A DNA stretch of 39,278 nt from positions 129,104 to 168,381 of the forward strand of contig BEXV01000274.1 of assembly GCA_003118195.1 (NCBI GenBank), given 5' to 3'. Source of the DNA: Hemicentrotus pulcherrimus (Eukaryota > Echinodermata > Echinoidea > Camarodonta > Strongylocentrotidae). Under the pieces are notes generated by a model that had not been told where the DNA came from, made no database searches, and worked only from the letters and a program-made list of their open reading frames with translations. Shown in pieces: positions 1 to 11,738 of this stretch (the first letter of the stretch is position 1; each line of letters opens with the position of its first letter). Position numbers and translations under genes: made by a program.

Positions 1-1904
1 AAAAAATTGCACTTCAAAATGATCAAGAAGTGCCTCAAAAAAGTAAAAATCTTTGAGTGACCGGTTTTACCATGCTCGTTTTCCCCAATAGACTGTAGTG
101 TCATGAAAACCGTCAGGTGAATGGTTTTCAAAATTTGTAATTCCAATCATAAATATCTTGATAATCAGGCAGGCGATCAGTTTGTAAAAGTCACGGGGTT
201 CCTGACTGGCCTAAAGGTTTATAATTATCATTGCATCATGAGCTAAATCCAGAATTTTGTTTCAGAATCTGAGACAAAGTTACCGGATCCCTTTAATGAA
301 TAATGATGATACATATATTGTATACATGTACAAGCATAATTTTGAATTAATAACATCTTGAGTCTTCAATTGTAAAGACTAAGACTTCAATACTGTGGAG
401 ATAATACATGCGTATGTGGACATGTATGTATTACACATTTTTGTTCTAGAGAAAAGCATATTAGATGAAATATCATATAATTGGTTTTTGCTCATCATGT
501 CTATAATATGAATTTTAACCACTGATAACAGAACATTTTTTTCGCAAATAAAGTCTGCAATGTTGATTGAATGTTTTGAAAAATTTAAACAAGGTATTTC
601 TAACATTTGACAACAAATTTGGATAGTGATGGATGTAATTTGATAAAACCCAGCTGGTATTAATAAATTAATTAAATTGTATATAAATAGAATGTCAAGT
701 TCCTTGAGTGTCTTTTAAAATATCACAGGCTTAAATGATATATTTCATATAAATTGTCCTCATTCCAGTACATTTACCCCCCACCCCCAAAAATACACAA
801 GTCAACAAACATAGTATGTAGATGAGCGCTTATTGCCACACAATTTGGTTATACAGTAGAGTAAATGTACGTGCACTCAGGAAAGGCGCACACTCTGTAA
901 AGACCTTGCAAGGAGGCCTGCCTCATTATGTATGCATTAAAATTTCACCAAGCCATTATGCAGAAGCTTTCCATATATTCTGAGCTTATAGCTGCATGTA
1001 GGCAGGCTTTGGAGTAGGAAAAGGATATTAACTATTTGCCTCGAGCAAGACAAGTAATTATTTATACATGTACATTGTACATGTATTTCCTTGTTTCAGT
1101 ATCAATCTGTCTTATAAATGATAGCTGTAAGTCAAGACATTCTTCAGTTTTTTTTTCTTCTTTCTTTTCTTTAACTGCATATCAGAACTTGATCAAAATT
1201 AGCCTGGAAGACTTGATGTATTAGATATGCATCTGTCTAAAAGTTACTTTCAATAAGGATAAGATATTGGATATAATTTGTATTGATAGAGTAAACCCAG
1301 GATTATGTTTATGTGTGCAAAAAAATATATATGAAAAACAATAGTCTTTCGGAGATTGAGGCACAGGACCCCAAGTAAGTTTAAATAAAATAAATAAATA
1401 ATGGTTCAGAAACACAAAAGAAATTGTAATAATGGTAAAATTCAGGAAAATTTTACTTAAAGAAAGATTCTAGTACAAACAGTACATAAAATGTATACCG
1501 GTATATATATATACATGTAAGCCTTCTGCAGTTTTACCAGCCTGCCGTCATCCAGAGACTGATCGATGAGTTGTAAATTTCAACAAATTTAGTTTAGGTA
1601 GTGCCCAGTTATTTAATGAGATACAACCCATAAATTACTCCTCTTCAATTGTTTATATATAGTGCTGTATAGTTTAAGTACCTTAAAATATGATAGAGAA
1701 GTTAGTGATTTTTTTTATATGCGAGCACCACAAATCATTACCCTGTATTAAATTTAATACAATGACTATCACTTTCAATGCTATTAATGACTTGCCAAGC
1801 TTCCTGAAATTCTTGATGAGTTGCTTTCTCTGGATCATAACCTTTCATAAGTGCTTCATTTTACATTTTTACTTTCATTATACTGTATTATACCTGATTT
1901 AACT

Positions 1905-2249
1905 ATTATTTAAACATATTAGTGGCTTACACCCAGTAAATAAGATCGATTGATCGATCTGTATTAAAAAAACAAGACAGAAATAATCTTAGAACCAGCG
2001 GGACCTGAACCTGCGACCCTACCACAGCGACCCTACCACCAGGCCATCACTGGTCCATGGCACAGTCACGGCCTGGTGGTAGGGTCGCTGCCCGGCAGGC
2101 AGTAGATGGCAGGTTCAGGTCCATTATTTTTTTTTTGACTTGTTTTTCAATACAGATCGATCAATCAATCTTATTTACTGGGTGTAAGCCACAAATTTGT
2201 TTAAATAATTGAAATTTCTCCCAGGAAGCATTACCGGTACATTTATAAA
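1905..2249. repeat. Fold-back element with tRNA-like core, copy 1
   Basis: The two ends are near-perfect inverted copies. The left arm (about 1905-1966) reads TTAAACA, then GTGGCTTACACCCAGTAAAT, then AAGATCGATTGATCGATCTG. The right arm (about 2149-2210) is its complement. The middle is also palindromic, with a tRNA-like stretch (GGCCTGGTGGTAGGGTCGC as an A-box-like part, GGTTCAGGTCC as a B-box-like part at 2113-2123) and an inverted copy of it on the left. A second copy lies at 35390-35665, and homology continues past the right arm (CTCCCAGGAAGCATTAC). It is probably a non-autonomous transposon that carries tRNA-derived sequence. Confidence 0.75.
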
Positions 2250-2479
2250 ACTGATTTAACTAGTTCTGTTGCTTTCAAAAGATACCGATTACCCATAAGT
2301 ATTTTGTTTTGTATGTTAGTAGTTCTGTGTTGTAATGCTACATGTTATATATTCAAAGTATGAGCTTCAGATATTACTTCTGTCAGAGATTTTGCAAGTT
2401 TAGATTCACTCTCAGAAGCAACTAATGAGCAGACTGTTCGATGCACAGGTACACCCTTGCATAAAATAACAATGAAAAT

Positions 2480-2620
2480 TGATCAGCCCCTATACATTTT
2501 CTACCCAAATTGTTTGGCACATGTCATAAATTTGTTATCTTGAACATTCAGTGTCAGTTTTGTTTGATTCTGTGAGAACTGATTTTCTATATTTACCAGA
2601 ACTGAAGCTTACCGGTAGCT
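2480..2620. mobile_element. Right part of a small TTAA-type element (family A)
   Basis: About 140 bases match 13395-13532 in the DXO1 intron, including AATTGTTTGGCACATGT and CTTGAACATTCAGTGT. The right end is followed by TTAA at 2621-2624. The left half is missing. It ends only 30 bases upstream of the canopy exon at 2651. Confidence 0.6.
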
Positions 2621-2650
2621 TTAAAAGACTAGCATTACTTTGTATTTCAG

Positions 2651-5635
2651 AGAGCTGAGATTACTGGAGACTTTGGATGAGGTTTGCCCCAAGATCCTAC
2701 AATATAACATCCATGCTGAGAGACAGAACTCGAGAAGGTCAGTCATTTTAAAGGGATAGTTGAGTTCTGTTGCAGAGGGCGCTACAAAAAATAATTCTTT
2801 TGAGAGATAAAGAAAAACTGAGGGTCAAATTTGAAAGAACAAAATAATTAAATGACAAAATCAGTTCAGAGACCGCTGAAATTAAATGATTTCTAATACT
2901 TATGTACCACCACAAATATTAGATATTTTGACAATTTGAAAAAAAAAATTAAAAAAAAAAAAAAAAACATTTAAAAAAAAAAATTAAAACAAAAACAAAA
3001 ATAGAATTTTTTGTTGGCATTTTCTTGTTGCTAATATTACGCACAACTAGCAGGTCCATGAAATATTTTTTTTAAATAAAAAAATAAATAAAAGAAAACA
3101 AAATTTAAGGAAAAAAGAAAAAAAATAGAAAAAAAAAAATAGAAAAAATTAAAAAAATTTAGAGAAAAAAAATAACATAAAAAAAAATTTAAGATAAAAA
3201 AAGGAAAAAAAAAAAAAAAAAGAAAAAAAAAAAAAAAAAAACAAAAAAATTAAAAGAAATTAAAGATCTGAAAAAAGAACTCAACTATCCCTTTAACCCA
3301 TTGTCTACCAGAAGTGAATGGTCCGTGTGTTAAGCCTGTGAGAATGGGAAAATTTAGTAGTCGAACGGTTAACTATTGGTTGATTTTTTTGATCATTTCC
3401 CAGAAGGAGCTCTGATTTTGTCAAATTGTAGTTCCCCCTTTTATCCGGCCAGGATGGAGGGGGTGGGGGGGTTGGGAAGCAGAGGCCAGTCTTATAAAGA
3501 GTTTATATTTTATTGCAACTTATGAGCGTTTGATATCAATGGTAACTATGTACACAAGATATAGGATACCGCAAAATTGAGATTAATTAGAGGACTTGTG
3601 ATTGACTTGGATTAATCACAACTCTTTTTAAGATGGGGCCCAAATAGGGCAAGAGAATGTAAGAAAGCAAGGGCATGGCTTAGCTTTGAAATTATGGCTA
3701 AACAGATAGAGGAGTTCAGATGGGATGGGAGGGATTGCACATTATGGACAAAATACTGTCCATCTCAAGTATGTTTAAACTTGTAGCATCATATATCAGG
3801 TATTCATGAATTTATACCAGTCAGTGGTGTTCTTTTTTAAAAGTCTGTATTAACTCTGAAAAATTCCACATTTCTGTTATTCTTTCATCAGGTTTTCCAA
3901 GGGCATGAGTGAAACCATGGGAACGCTTCATGGCCTCGTCGATAAAGGGGTCAAAGTTGAACTAGGCATACCGTTAGAGATGTGGGATGAGCCGTCTGCT
4001 GCAGTGACTAAGATGAAGCAATATGTAAGTAAAATAGTCTTTCTAGATGAACCGTTCAATTCAGTTGATCTCATAATGATGTCTTTCTCGTGATTGCCAA
4101 ATTTGTTTCTTGTCAGGAGTGCAGAGAAATATCTTATTATTAATTTTGCAATAGACATTGAAACCAAGAAACGAACCACAGGAAGTTCCTGATCCAGCAA
4201 TGGACCTTCCTGTGCCCCAACCAAAGTGTCAAAACATTTAGGCAGTAGTGCACCATTTATTCAAATTGGTGATGACACCTTTCTTTTTGCAGTGTGACAC
4301 TATGGTGGAACAACACGAGGAGGCGATAGAGAACTGGTTCTTCAAGACGGACCAAGAGAAACCTTTGTTGGAGTATCTTTGTCGGGAGAGAGTACTACCC
4401 AAAGATGAGTCAGGTGAGAGGAAATATGTCCTGGAAAAAGGAGGTGTCAAAGTCAAGTTGTTTATGAATTGGTGACCCGACATGTGTTTCTATGACAACA
4501 ATGACTCCAGGCTTTAGTTTGTCAAAGGTATAGGGTTAGGGATGCAGTTGGGTTTTACTTTTAGGTTAGCTGTAGGGTTTCAATTGGGTTTTAGGTTATC
4601 TTTAGGATATCTTTAGGATTAGGATTAGGATTAGGTATAGTGTCGGGTCCAGGGGGTGAAGTTAAGAATTTATTTAGTGTAGAAAAAATTGATGCAGAGG
4701 TGTTGTCACAGGAGCAAGTGTCATACAACTGTTTAAACATATGACTCAACACGTGTAAGGCTTGGGTTCAAGCCCAGAGCCCCATTTCACAAAACTTGTC
4801 ATCAGTGACAAATGACAGTTTTTGTTGTAAGCTAGTGAAATCTTTGCTTCTGATTGGTTATCAGCAGATTTTTCACTGATTTTTGTCATTTGTCATTGAA
4901 AAAAGGCTTTGTAAAACGGGTCCGTGATGTGACACCAGAGTGCTTGACAAGACAAAAAACTACATTAGCAATATTCCTTTATTATCATTTGAATAGTTTT
5001 TTGGAGTTGTTGTGGGATTTTGACCAGACATTTTATCATTATGCCTCTCTTTTGGCAAATAGTATCCTTTTTTGTGTGTAAAGCGGATGGCAGCCAATGC
5101 TGGTGTTGCAATATTTGTGATAACCAATCAGAGCTTGCTACCTTTATTCCCCTTTAGTTCCAGTTTGAATTTTTGATATTTTGTTCATTCTTCAGTGTAT
5201 CTTTATTTAAAGCTCTTCTCATTGATAATTCAATCTCCATATTTTGTTTCCATGGCCTACTTTCATTTCCTATGAATTCCTACAGAATGTCTAGACGAGG
5301 AATGGACAGGGAATGAGAAAGTAGATTACAACAAGGAGGCTGAGGAGGAAAGAGAAGAGGAAGAAAGGGAGGAAAAGTTGAAGAAAGAGAGAAAGAAGAA
5401 AAAAAAGCAGGAGAAGCTTGCGAGGGAGAAGGCGGCCAAGAAAGCCAAAGGATTGACAAAAGGTGAGGAGGAGGATGAGCTGGAGGACGATGATGAGGTG
5501 GCGGAGAAGAAGAGGCAGATGAGGAAAGAGATGGCGAGACAGAAGAAAAAAAAATCACAGAAAGATATTAATAGAGAAAAAAATGAGGATATTTCCAAAC
5601 AACTCAAGAAAAGGAGAAAGAAGGTAGAATTATGA
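2651..5635 (+). CDS. cnpy3: Canopy-family ER chaperone (CNPY3/4-like), 3' part
   Basis: Four coding exons join in frame: 2651-2737, 3892-4024, 4293-4413 and 5286-5635, all with AG/GT borders. The joined protein resembles vertebrate CNPY3: [47 protein letters not shown], then a YLC and ECLDEEW. The visible cysteines fit the saposin-like fold of the family. CNPY3 (PRAT4A) works with GRP94 in the ER to fold Toll-like receptors; that role is family knowledge, not shown here. The last exon adds a long Lys/Glu-rich, probably helical tail ending KKVEL, which looks like a weak KDEL-type ER signal with Val at position 2 of the tetrapeptide. The signal peptide and N-terminal cysteines must lie upstream of the window. 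CNPY4 is the main alternative name; family membership is secure. Confidence 0.88.
2752..3292. mobile_element. Non-autonomous TTAA element with A-rich core (family B)
   Basis: A 541-bp element with inverted ends: AGGGATAGTTGAGTTCT on the left and AGAACTCAACTATCCCT on the right. It is flanked on both sides by TTAA (2748-2751 and 3293-3296), the target-site pattern of piggyBac-type transposases. The core (about 2936-3250) is almost pure A-rich sequence with no coding capacity. It starts 14 bases after the donor site of the canopy exon and landed in the TTAA that begins a small repeat at 3293. Confidence 0.8.
3293..3372. repeat. Short dispersed repeat (family C), copy 1
   Basis: About 80 bases starting TTAACCCATTG and ending CGAACGGTTAA, with TTAAGCCTGTG in the middle and AATTTAGTAGTC near the end. 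A related copy lies at 27686-27765. The ends are roughly complementary (AACCCATTG / CGAACGGTT), so it may be a very small inverted-repeat element. Confidence 0.5.
4520..4640. repeat. Degenerate TTAGG-like low-complexity repeat
   Basis: The stretch is built of drifting units such as TAGGGTT, TTTAGGTTA, and finally TTAGGATTAGGATTAGG near 4613-4634. It resembles telomere-type sequence but is degenerate and lies inside a canopy intron, so it is more likely an old interstitial microsatellite. Confidence 0.5.
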
Positions 5636-8600
5636 GGAATATAGTCATGTGAATTCATGATTACATACCTTTGATATATTTTCTTAAAAATATTTAATAT
5701 TTTAACCTGTAGAAGTTTCCAAACAATCTGGAAAAATTTGAATTCCAATCCAAACGGGTGTGATTATCTGATTCTTCTAACCTCTAAATTGTTCTTGCCA
5801 GCGGGGAAAACTATGACTGTTTGCACAATTTAGGTATAACAGAGTATCTCCACTTTGTCTACACATTTCAATGCTACTCAGAGCATATTGTGACTAAATT
5901 CTACAAGAAAATATTTTATGAATCATTTTAGAAGCAACAAATTTCAATGAAATACAATTTTTGATTTACGATGCAAGTTCTTAAATACATACTGTCAGAG
6001 TTTTGAATACTTATTGTCAATGTATTGTTGTAATTAAGCAAAAACATAGGATTCAATTTAGTTCAACTAAGGTGCACATTATGGGTTATGGTATGCGATA
6101 TCACTTGGGTTGTGGGGTATACCAGATGTTCATATCCATGAAGACAATCTATGCACAGGAAATTGCACCTGATCAAAACTTTTATTTTTAAGTATATTAG
6201 TGAGCTGAACTGTTTTGTCATCTTTTCTCATTCTTTTAATAAGTGGTTTAAAAACTTATTTTACAGTTCTAATACATGCATTCCATAGTACACTTTGAGA
6301 TACTCTGCATGGTCATTTTAAAGTCTGAATTGCTGTCATGCAAACAGATGATAGACTAACAGATCCGCATTATTTAAATGAAATGAATTTGTATTACATG
6401 GCCTAAGAATCCCTTTTTTAATATTTTTTTATTCAAACATAAATTTTTGTCAGAATTGATTGTATCGATTTGAGTGTGAGAGATAGTAGCAGTGCTAGTA
6501 ATCACAGGGTGACATTCTACAATCATTGTATTTATAATTCAGGGAAGCTGAAAATACCAAAGTAAAGGGTTGTGTTGATCAAGAAAGTATGCATCTTTGC
6601 ATTTGTAAGCATACCATTCACAAATATGAATACCGTAGCTTGTGTGGTTAAAATTTACTCCTAACTTCACCCTGCATTCTACAGGCTCTTAGGAATTATG
6701 AAGAAAAAAATTAATAACATAAAACGGCGTCTTTGGAACCGTTCCGAGCGGCCCTATCTTATGCAAGTATGTAAGTGTGCATCCTGCAATCTACTCACCT
6801 GTCGCTCTTATGTTAATTCAGAATGTACATGAATTTTAACTTTAACATTTCTTTACAGAGGTAACATTTAAAGGTCTTATATTGGATATAGTGTTTTGAC
6901 ATAAAACTACTAACATACAGACCAAAATATTTTTGTGATTAGTTAAGATTGAATTCTTTTGTTCAGTGAGCACCAGTAGAAGCGAGTATGAGGAACTAAT
7001 CATCTGCTGTAGCCAGCAGGGCACTAGCTGAATGTATAATGTTAATGTGTTTAGCATCTTCTTGCTATCGGTGTGTTAATATCAGAATCATTGCTTAAAG
7101 TTTCTATTTCTCAGAACAGACCCAAATTATGACAACTTTAAGTAGTCATCCAAATTGGACGTACATGAAAATCCTTCTTACATTTTTGTTTGTTCGTCTT
7201 AGCACAGAGCTCATGCACGATGGGAAAGATTAATGCACCGTCAAATGATGTCACTTGACCAATTAGATTGCCTACCTTCTATCACCTGTTTTATGATTCC
7301 TAATGGTATCAGAATAGCATGATCCTGTAGCTGACAGGGTAATCAAATGTTTACAACGATACGTGTGTATGGCATTTCACTGCACCTTGCGTCACGTTTT
7401 TTCCTTCTCAAGTCACCTGGAAATACAATGGTTTGTTTCAGCCATGTCCTATGTTGTGTATATGTGGAATCTGCTAATTTTCTATGTACATGTTTTGTTG
7501 AAATGATATATCTTATGTTTTATTGTTGTATATTTCATTTAAGGCTGCTTGTACATTTTGTTGCATATTTTGTAAAGATGTTTCTCATGTGTAGTTATAG
7601 AAGGTTGAACAATATTTTCAGTTCACTGTTAACACGTTGTCTCAAAAGAAAAAGAAAATATAATCAAGTTCTCATAATCAAGTCACTTTAATGACACATA
7701 CGTTGTATGATTAGTGAATGTCTTTGTAATTTCCAGTATTCTGTTGTTTGACAATCCATGGTCATTATGGTTAATTGTTCATGCTTTTATTTAATTGTAT
7801 TGCTTTATTGTACTACCGGTATTCAGAAACTGAACTATGTACCTGTATAGTCTTTGTAGTGTCTATGTCCTCTTCGTGAGTTAATACTTACTAACAACTC
7901 TGATTTAAAGGTGCTATTCTTGATTGGGTTTCATGCTGTCTAGTTATATTTATTATTAGAATTTCTCTGCACCTGGTAATACGTGTTCAATCTATCACTT
8001 TGTGCCTTTAGTCGTCTAATGTTTTCTTGTCACTTTAACTGCACAATAAATTGAATATTAGATTCAATTTTTAAATGGTATTCCTTAGGAGATAATTCCC
8101 CTCACTGTCTAGTACTTGATCTAAACTCATGAAGGTTGTTAAATTATTTGTCGGATAAAAATGAAAAGATTATTGAGATGTATGTGAAGACTTTTGTTAA
8201 TGGAATACATGACCGGTAGACAAGAAAGAGATAGGTTATGATGCAAACTACCTGATATTTGCCCTATTTGTACACTTTCTAATCTTTTAGAACTGTTTCC
8301 TAATACTTCTCAGCTATTGTATGATTCTTAATTTCTTTTGATTCTCCATTTAACATATGTACAGTGATTGATGTTTGATAACCAGTGTAGAATTCAATGA
8401 TATCAAATCTTATGACTACATCGGTAAATGGATTTGTTTTTTACAGGAAACAACCTTTTATTGTTTAGGTATAATGAATTAAAAGAATCAGTATTAAAAA
8501 GGATTAAATGTATATAAAATGTTGGTATTGTAATTTTAAGATGATTGATTTCCTTTCATTAAAAAAAAACATGTGATGAAAGATAAAGGAAAGCAATGTG

Positions 8601-10178
8601 AATGAATAAATGTTGTGTGATGCTTTTAGGTACTTTTGAAATAATATCATATCTCATTGTGAGGCTGTACAATGCATAAATCTGTGCCTTAATCAAAAAT
8701 TGTGCATCATATACTTAAAAGCTAATAGAAATGGATCTATTGCACGATTTTTCATTTAAAAACGTGGGACAGTCTCAGTTAATGAATCACACGTTACCAC
8801 GATTGACCGGTCATTTGATTATATGATTTAGGAGTGATCGGTTGTATGATACGATTTATTATCATATTGCATAATCTCAGTTTAAGATCAATTGTAATAT
8901 GTGGCATTGATGTTATAGTGTGCTTGTTAAATGGTACATGGAATATTTCCCACCTGTTTGTGTATGCGATTATTGCTATAATCAATTTGGAATCACAGTG
9001 TTAATATTATGTATGATGAGGTTGATTGTATGTGTCTGAAATTACTGTTTTACTATTATGCATCTGTAGCTGATATGGATCCAGTCCGAGAATTAAACAT
9101 TCAATCATGTTATGTGGGAGAACCAATTGGAAAACAATAAGCTATCACCTTGATACACATATAAGGTTCAAAGTCACATGGTCTGGTGACAATTAGTCTG
9201 CTGTTATTATACAACACAAACCAAATTCATTTGATAACCTCAACCCTGGACCAAGCAATGTGTCTAACCCTAACCGTAAATTGAATGTACACTTCAATTG
9301 CTATAGTAATAATAATAATAATATTCAGCTTTTAAATAGGTAGTGCAAATCACAATAATCTGAACCATAACCTTGCATCTTTTACAAATGAGGCCCAGAG
9401 CAATTATCAGTAGAGCAAATTTTGGGGCACCATACAATAATGAGAATTTTAAGCTCCGTGTTTATTTAGCTCGATTACTAAGTTTCCTATGTTTTGGTGT
9501 AAACATGAAAATAAATTGCAGATGAACCATAAAACTCATTTAATGGTATCCCTGTGCCCCCCCCCCCCTTTTGTCTTTTCACTGGCTGTGCAATAGCTCT
9601 TTTTGATAAATATTTTATACAGAAAAGCTGTATATATATATTTTGTAAGATATAACCAAAAATCTTAAATCTTAAATAATCTTAAATTTCAAATTTCAAT
9701 GTACAATTTGTCTCGTGTGGTTTGCCAATTCAGGATTTAATGAATCTGTGATGTAATGACTGCTAGCTTCTTTTATAACAAAATGCAGATATTTTGTGCA
9801 GCCATTTCTGCCTTTAATTGATCAAGCTATTCATAAATGCTGGATGTAACCAGAAGCCACGATATCTTTTCTTGACCAGGGATCATAATAGGAGGGAGAA
9901 GAACAACGGAGGGGGAATAAAGGGGTCTATGAGGTTTACCCCACCCCCTGTTAAAATGGGGAGACTCTGTTTTATAGGGAGAATTTAATTTAACTCAGCT
10001 ATGTTTTTAGAATGTACGGTAATTCTTTTTCACATGTTCACACCAATGCACTTAAAATTATCACTTGATCACTTTGGGATATAAGATTATATTTGATTAG
10101 CTGTGCTCTTAATACATTTAGTAAATGTTTGCTATTATATTTTGCACATGCTGTTATGTTCCAAAGAAAATTGGTCAA

Positions 10179-10184
10179 AATAAA
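10179..10184 (+). terminator. Candidate polyadenylation signal of the canopy gene
   Basis: AATAAA followed 45-75 bases later by a T/GT-rich stretch (TTTGTGTTTTTGTAGTGTGTG, about 10230-10251), which is the usual layout of a cleavage and polyadenylation site. Another AATAAA at 8045-8050 lacks an obvious GT-rich element. The choice is inference; transcript data are needed to decide. Confidence 0.3.
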
Positions 10185-10483
10185 TGTTTGAATACATATT
10201 TCACTGCAATATAAAACATTTTAGCAATAGTTTGTGTTTTTGTAGTGTGTGTGTTAAATATCAGACATGGCATTTCAACATAAGACTTTAAACCAATATC
10301 ATGATGTGCATTATAAGAAAAGGCAAAGTTTACTCATACAAAAATAATCATCAAAAAGATGTTAATACTGGAACATTTTAAAGAAATTATGCGAGAATTG
10401 AAAATGACAGAATTTCATGCTTACATTTCATTTTTTTTTTTTATCTGAAATGACTTCATTATCTCACTATCCAATAGAGAGAA

Positions 10484-10655
10484 GCGGGGGAAAGGGTTAA
10501 GGGTAAATTAGAGATGTACAGAGAGAGAGAGAGAGGGAGAGGGAGAGGGAGAAGAAATGACAAATAAAGTTAGAGAGGGGGAGAGGGGAGATAAAAGAGG
10601 TTGAGGGGAAAGAAAGGAGAGAGAGAGCAAGAGAGAGAGAGAGAGAGAGAGACAG
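10484..10655. repeat. Purine-rich GA microsatellite block
   Basis: A run of over 150 bases that is almost all A and G on the + strand, with several pure (GA)n segments and GGGAGA units. It lies in the spacer upstream of DXO1. Such tracts can adopt triplex structure, but no function is shown. Confidence 0.8.
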
Positions 10656-10797
10656 ATGAATATTCCGGGTATTTCCCTAAACTGCTATGTATAGAATACT
10701 GTTCAGACCCCAAGCGGCAATCGTCATAAATTTTAATGCCAGTTTTTGTCTAAAACTCTAAATGACTAGTAGTCAACATCAGTTGTCTATTAAAAAT

Positions 10798-10829
10798 TAT
10801 TAGAAAACTACCTTAGTAGTTTTTCTAAT
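10798..10829. repeat. Short perfect hairpin in the spacer
   Basis: ATTAGAAAACTAC and GTAGTTTTTCTAAT are complementary apart from one extra T, separated by a 5-base loop. No link to a gene is seen; it may be the remains of an inverted-repeat element. Confidence 0.5.
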
Positions 10830-11738
10830 ATTTGAGTTCACATGAGTAAACAACCAGTTGACAAAATTATTAAAGTTATGAGAGTTATCTGAAAAGAGAC
10901 AATCTCAGAATCGGCGCTTGACTTGCGGCAATCGTGGAATCCGACCTTTGGCTTTGGCGAGTAAATTTGTTGAAGATCCTTTTCTTAGGTGGGTTTCTAT
11001 TCATTTACAGTTAATCCAATCAGTATTGTACGATATCTTACATGGTATTGTATACAGGCTTAGTCATAATCATGAATTTTATCCCAAATAAACCTTGTAA
11101 ACATGATCAGTAGTGAGCGACGGAGTTACATTGCCATTGTGATAACGGTAACTGAGTGTAGCCTGACGGGGAAGCGTTGGGGTCGTGAAGTGGTGATAGC
11201 CGGTCGCCGTCAATAGACTCGACTCGACATGACAGTCACGACACCATTGATAATATTTCATATTTGCAGTCCTCAAAACTACTTCATATTTCAGAAACAA
11301 ATCGAAATGAAATTCACCTCACTACCATCATGATCATGTGGCATTTTGATTTTCAGGCTTGGAATTGGATAGCCAGTGATCCTTCGCCTTTTACTAGTTT
11401 TACCATGTTTACCCGCCTCGTAACTATCAATATTTAGTAAATGTACGGACAGTAGAATAGCCGAGTATGCATAGTTGGTTCTTATGATAAAATTACATCC
11501 GAATTCTACGAAGTTTAACATTTTGCATATTTCCTAACTTTATTTAAATTGTGTGTCATAATGTGTGTTCTTGAATTTGTCTTAATTTTAATCTCCTCTT
11601 TTCCTTAGATGCTGATTTGTATTTTAAAAAAAGTTACCTGAGAAAGCATCAGTGCTGGCATTCACACTCATCTGGATTTCACAAGTTGTGTAATATTGAT
11701 GCTGCTAATATCTAACAAAATACAGGAGTTTATTGACA

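Larger units (their letters stand above)
1..2650 (+). other. Upstream intron of the canopy gene, no exon seen
   Basis: No coding exon is supported here. The next exon begins in mid-codon at 2651, so this is most likely the 3' part of an intron. I looked for the expected N-terminal canopy exons (signal peptide, first Cys-x-x-Cys) and did not find them. The stretch holds palindromic ATGTACAT-type sequence near 1067-1087, a fold-back repeat at 1905-2249 and part of a TTAA-type element ending at 2620. Short open frames here are AT-rich chance frames. Confidence 0.6.
5636..11738. other. Canopy 3' UTR and intergenic spacer, no gene seen
   Basis: No exon with convincing protein similarity was found. 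Open frames here, including a 114-codon one at 7347-7691, are AT-rich, hydrophobic and lack a recognisable family or splice context. The first part is probably the canopy 3' UTR. A poly-C run lies near 9558, a purine microsatellite at 10484-10655 and a hairpin near 10798-10829. More CpG-containing sequence at 10910-11230 could belong to the DXO1 promoter or 5' UTR. Confidence 0.6.

Noticed and set aside
5280..5748. Open frames of 92 and 140 codons on the - strand
   Set aside because: They are Ser/Pro/Phe-rich mirror images of the Lys/Glu-rich canopy exon on the + strand.
6675..6780. Exon-like stretch after TTCTACAG with an ATG at 6699 and a 45-codon Cys-containing frame
   Set aside because: It has acceptor- and donor-like borders but the upstream frame does not join the canopy exons and no similarity is seen.
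7347..7691. 114-codon + strand open frame
   Set aside because: AT-rich, Phe/Leu/Cys-rich, no recognisable family, no splice context; it lies in probable 3' UTR.
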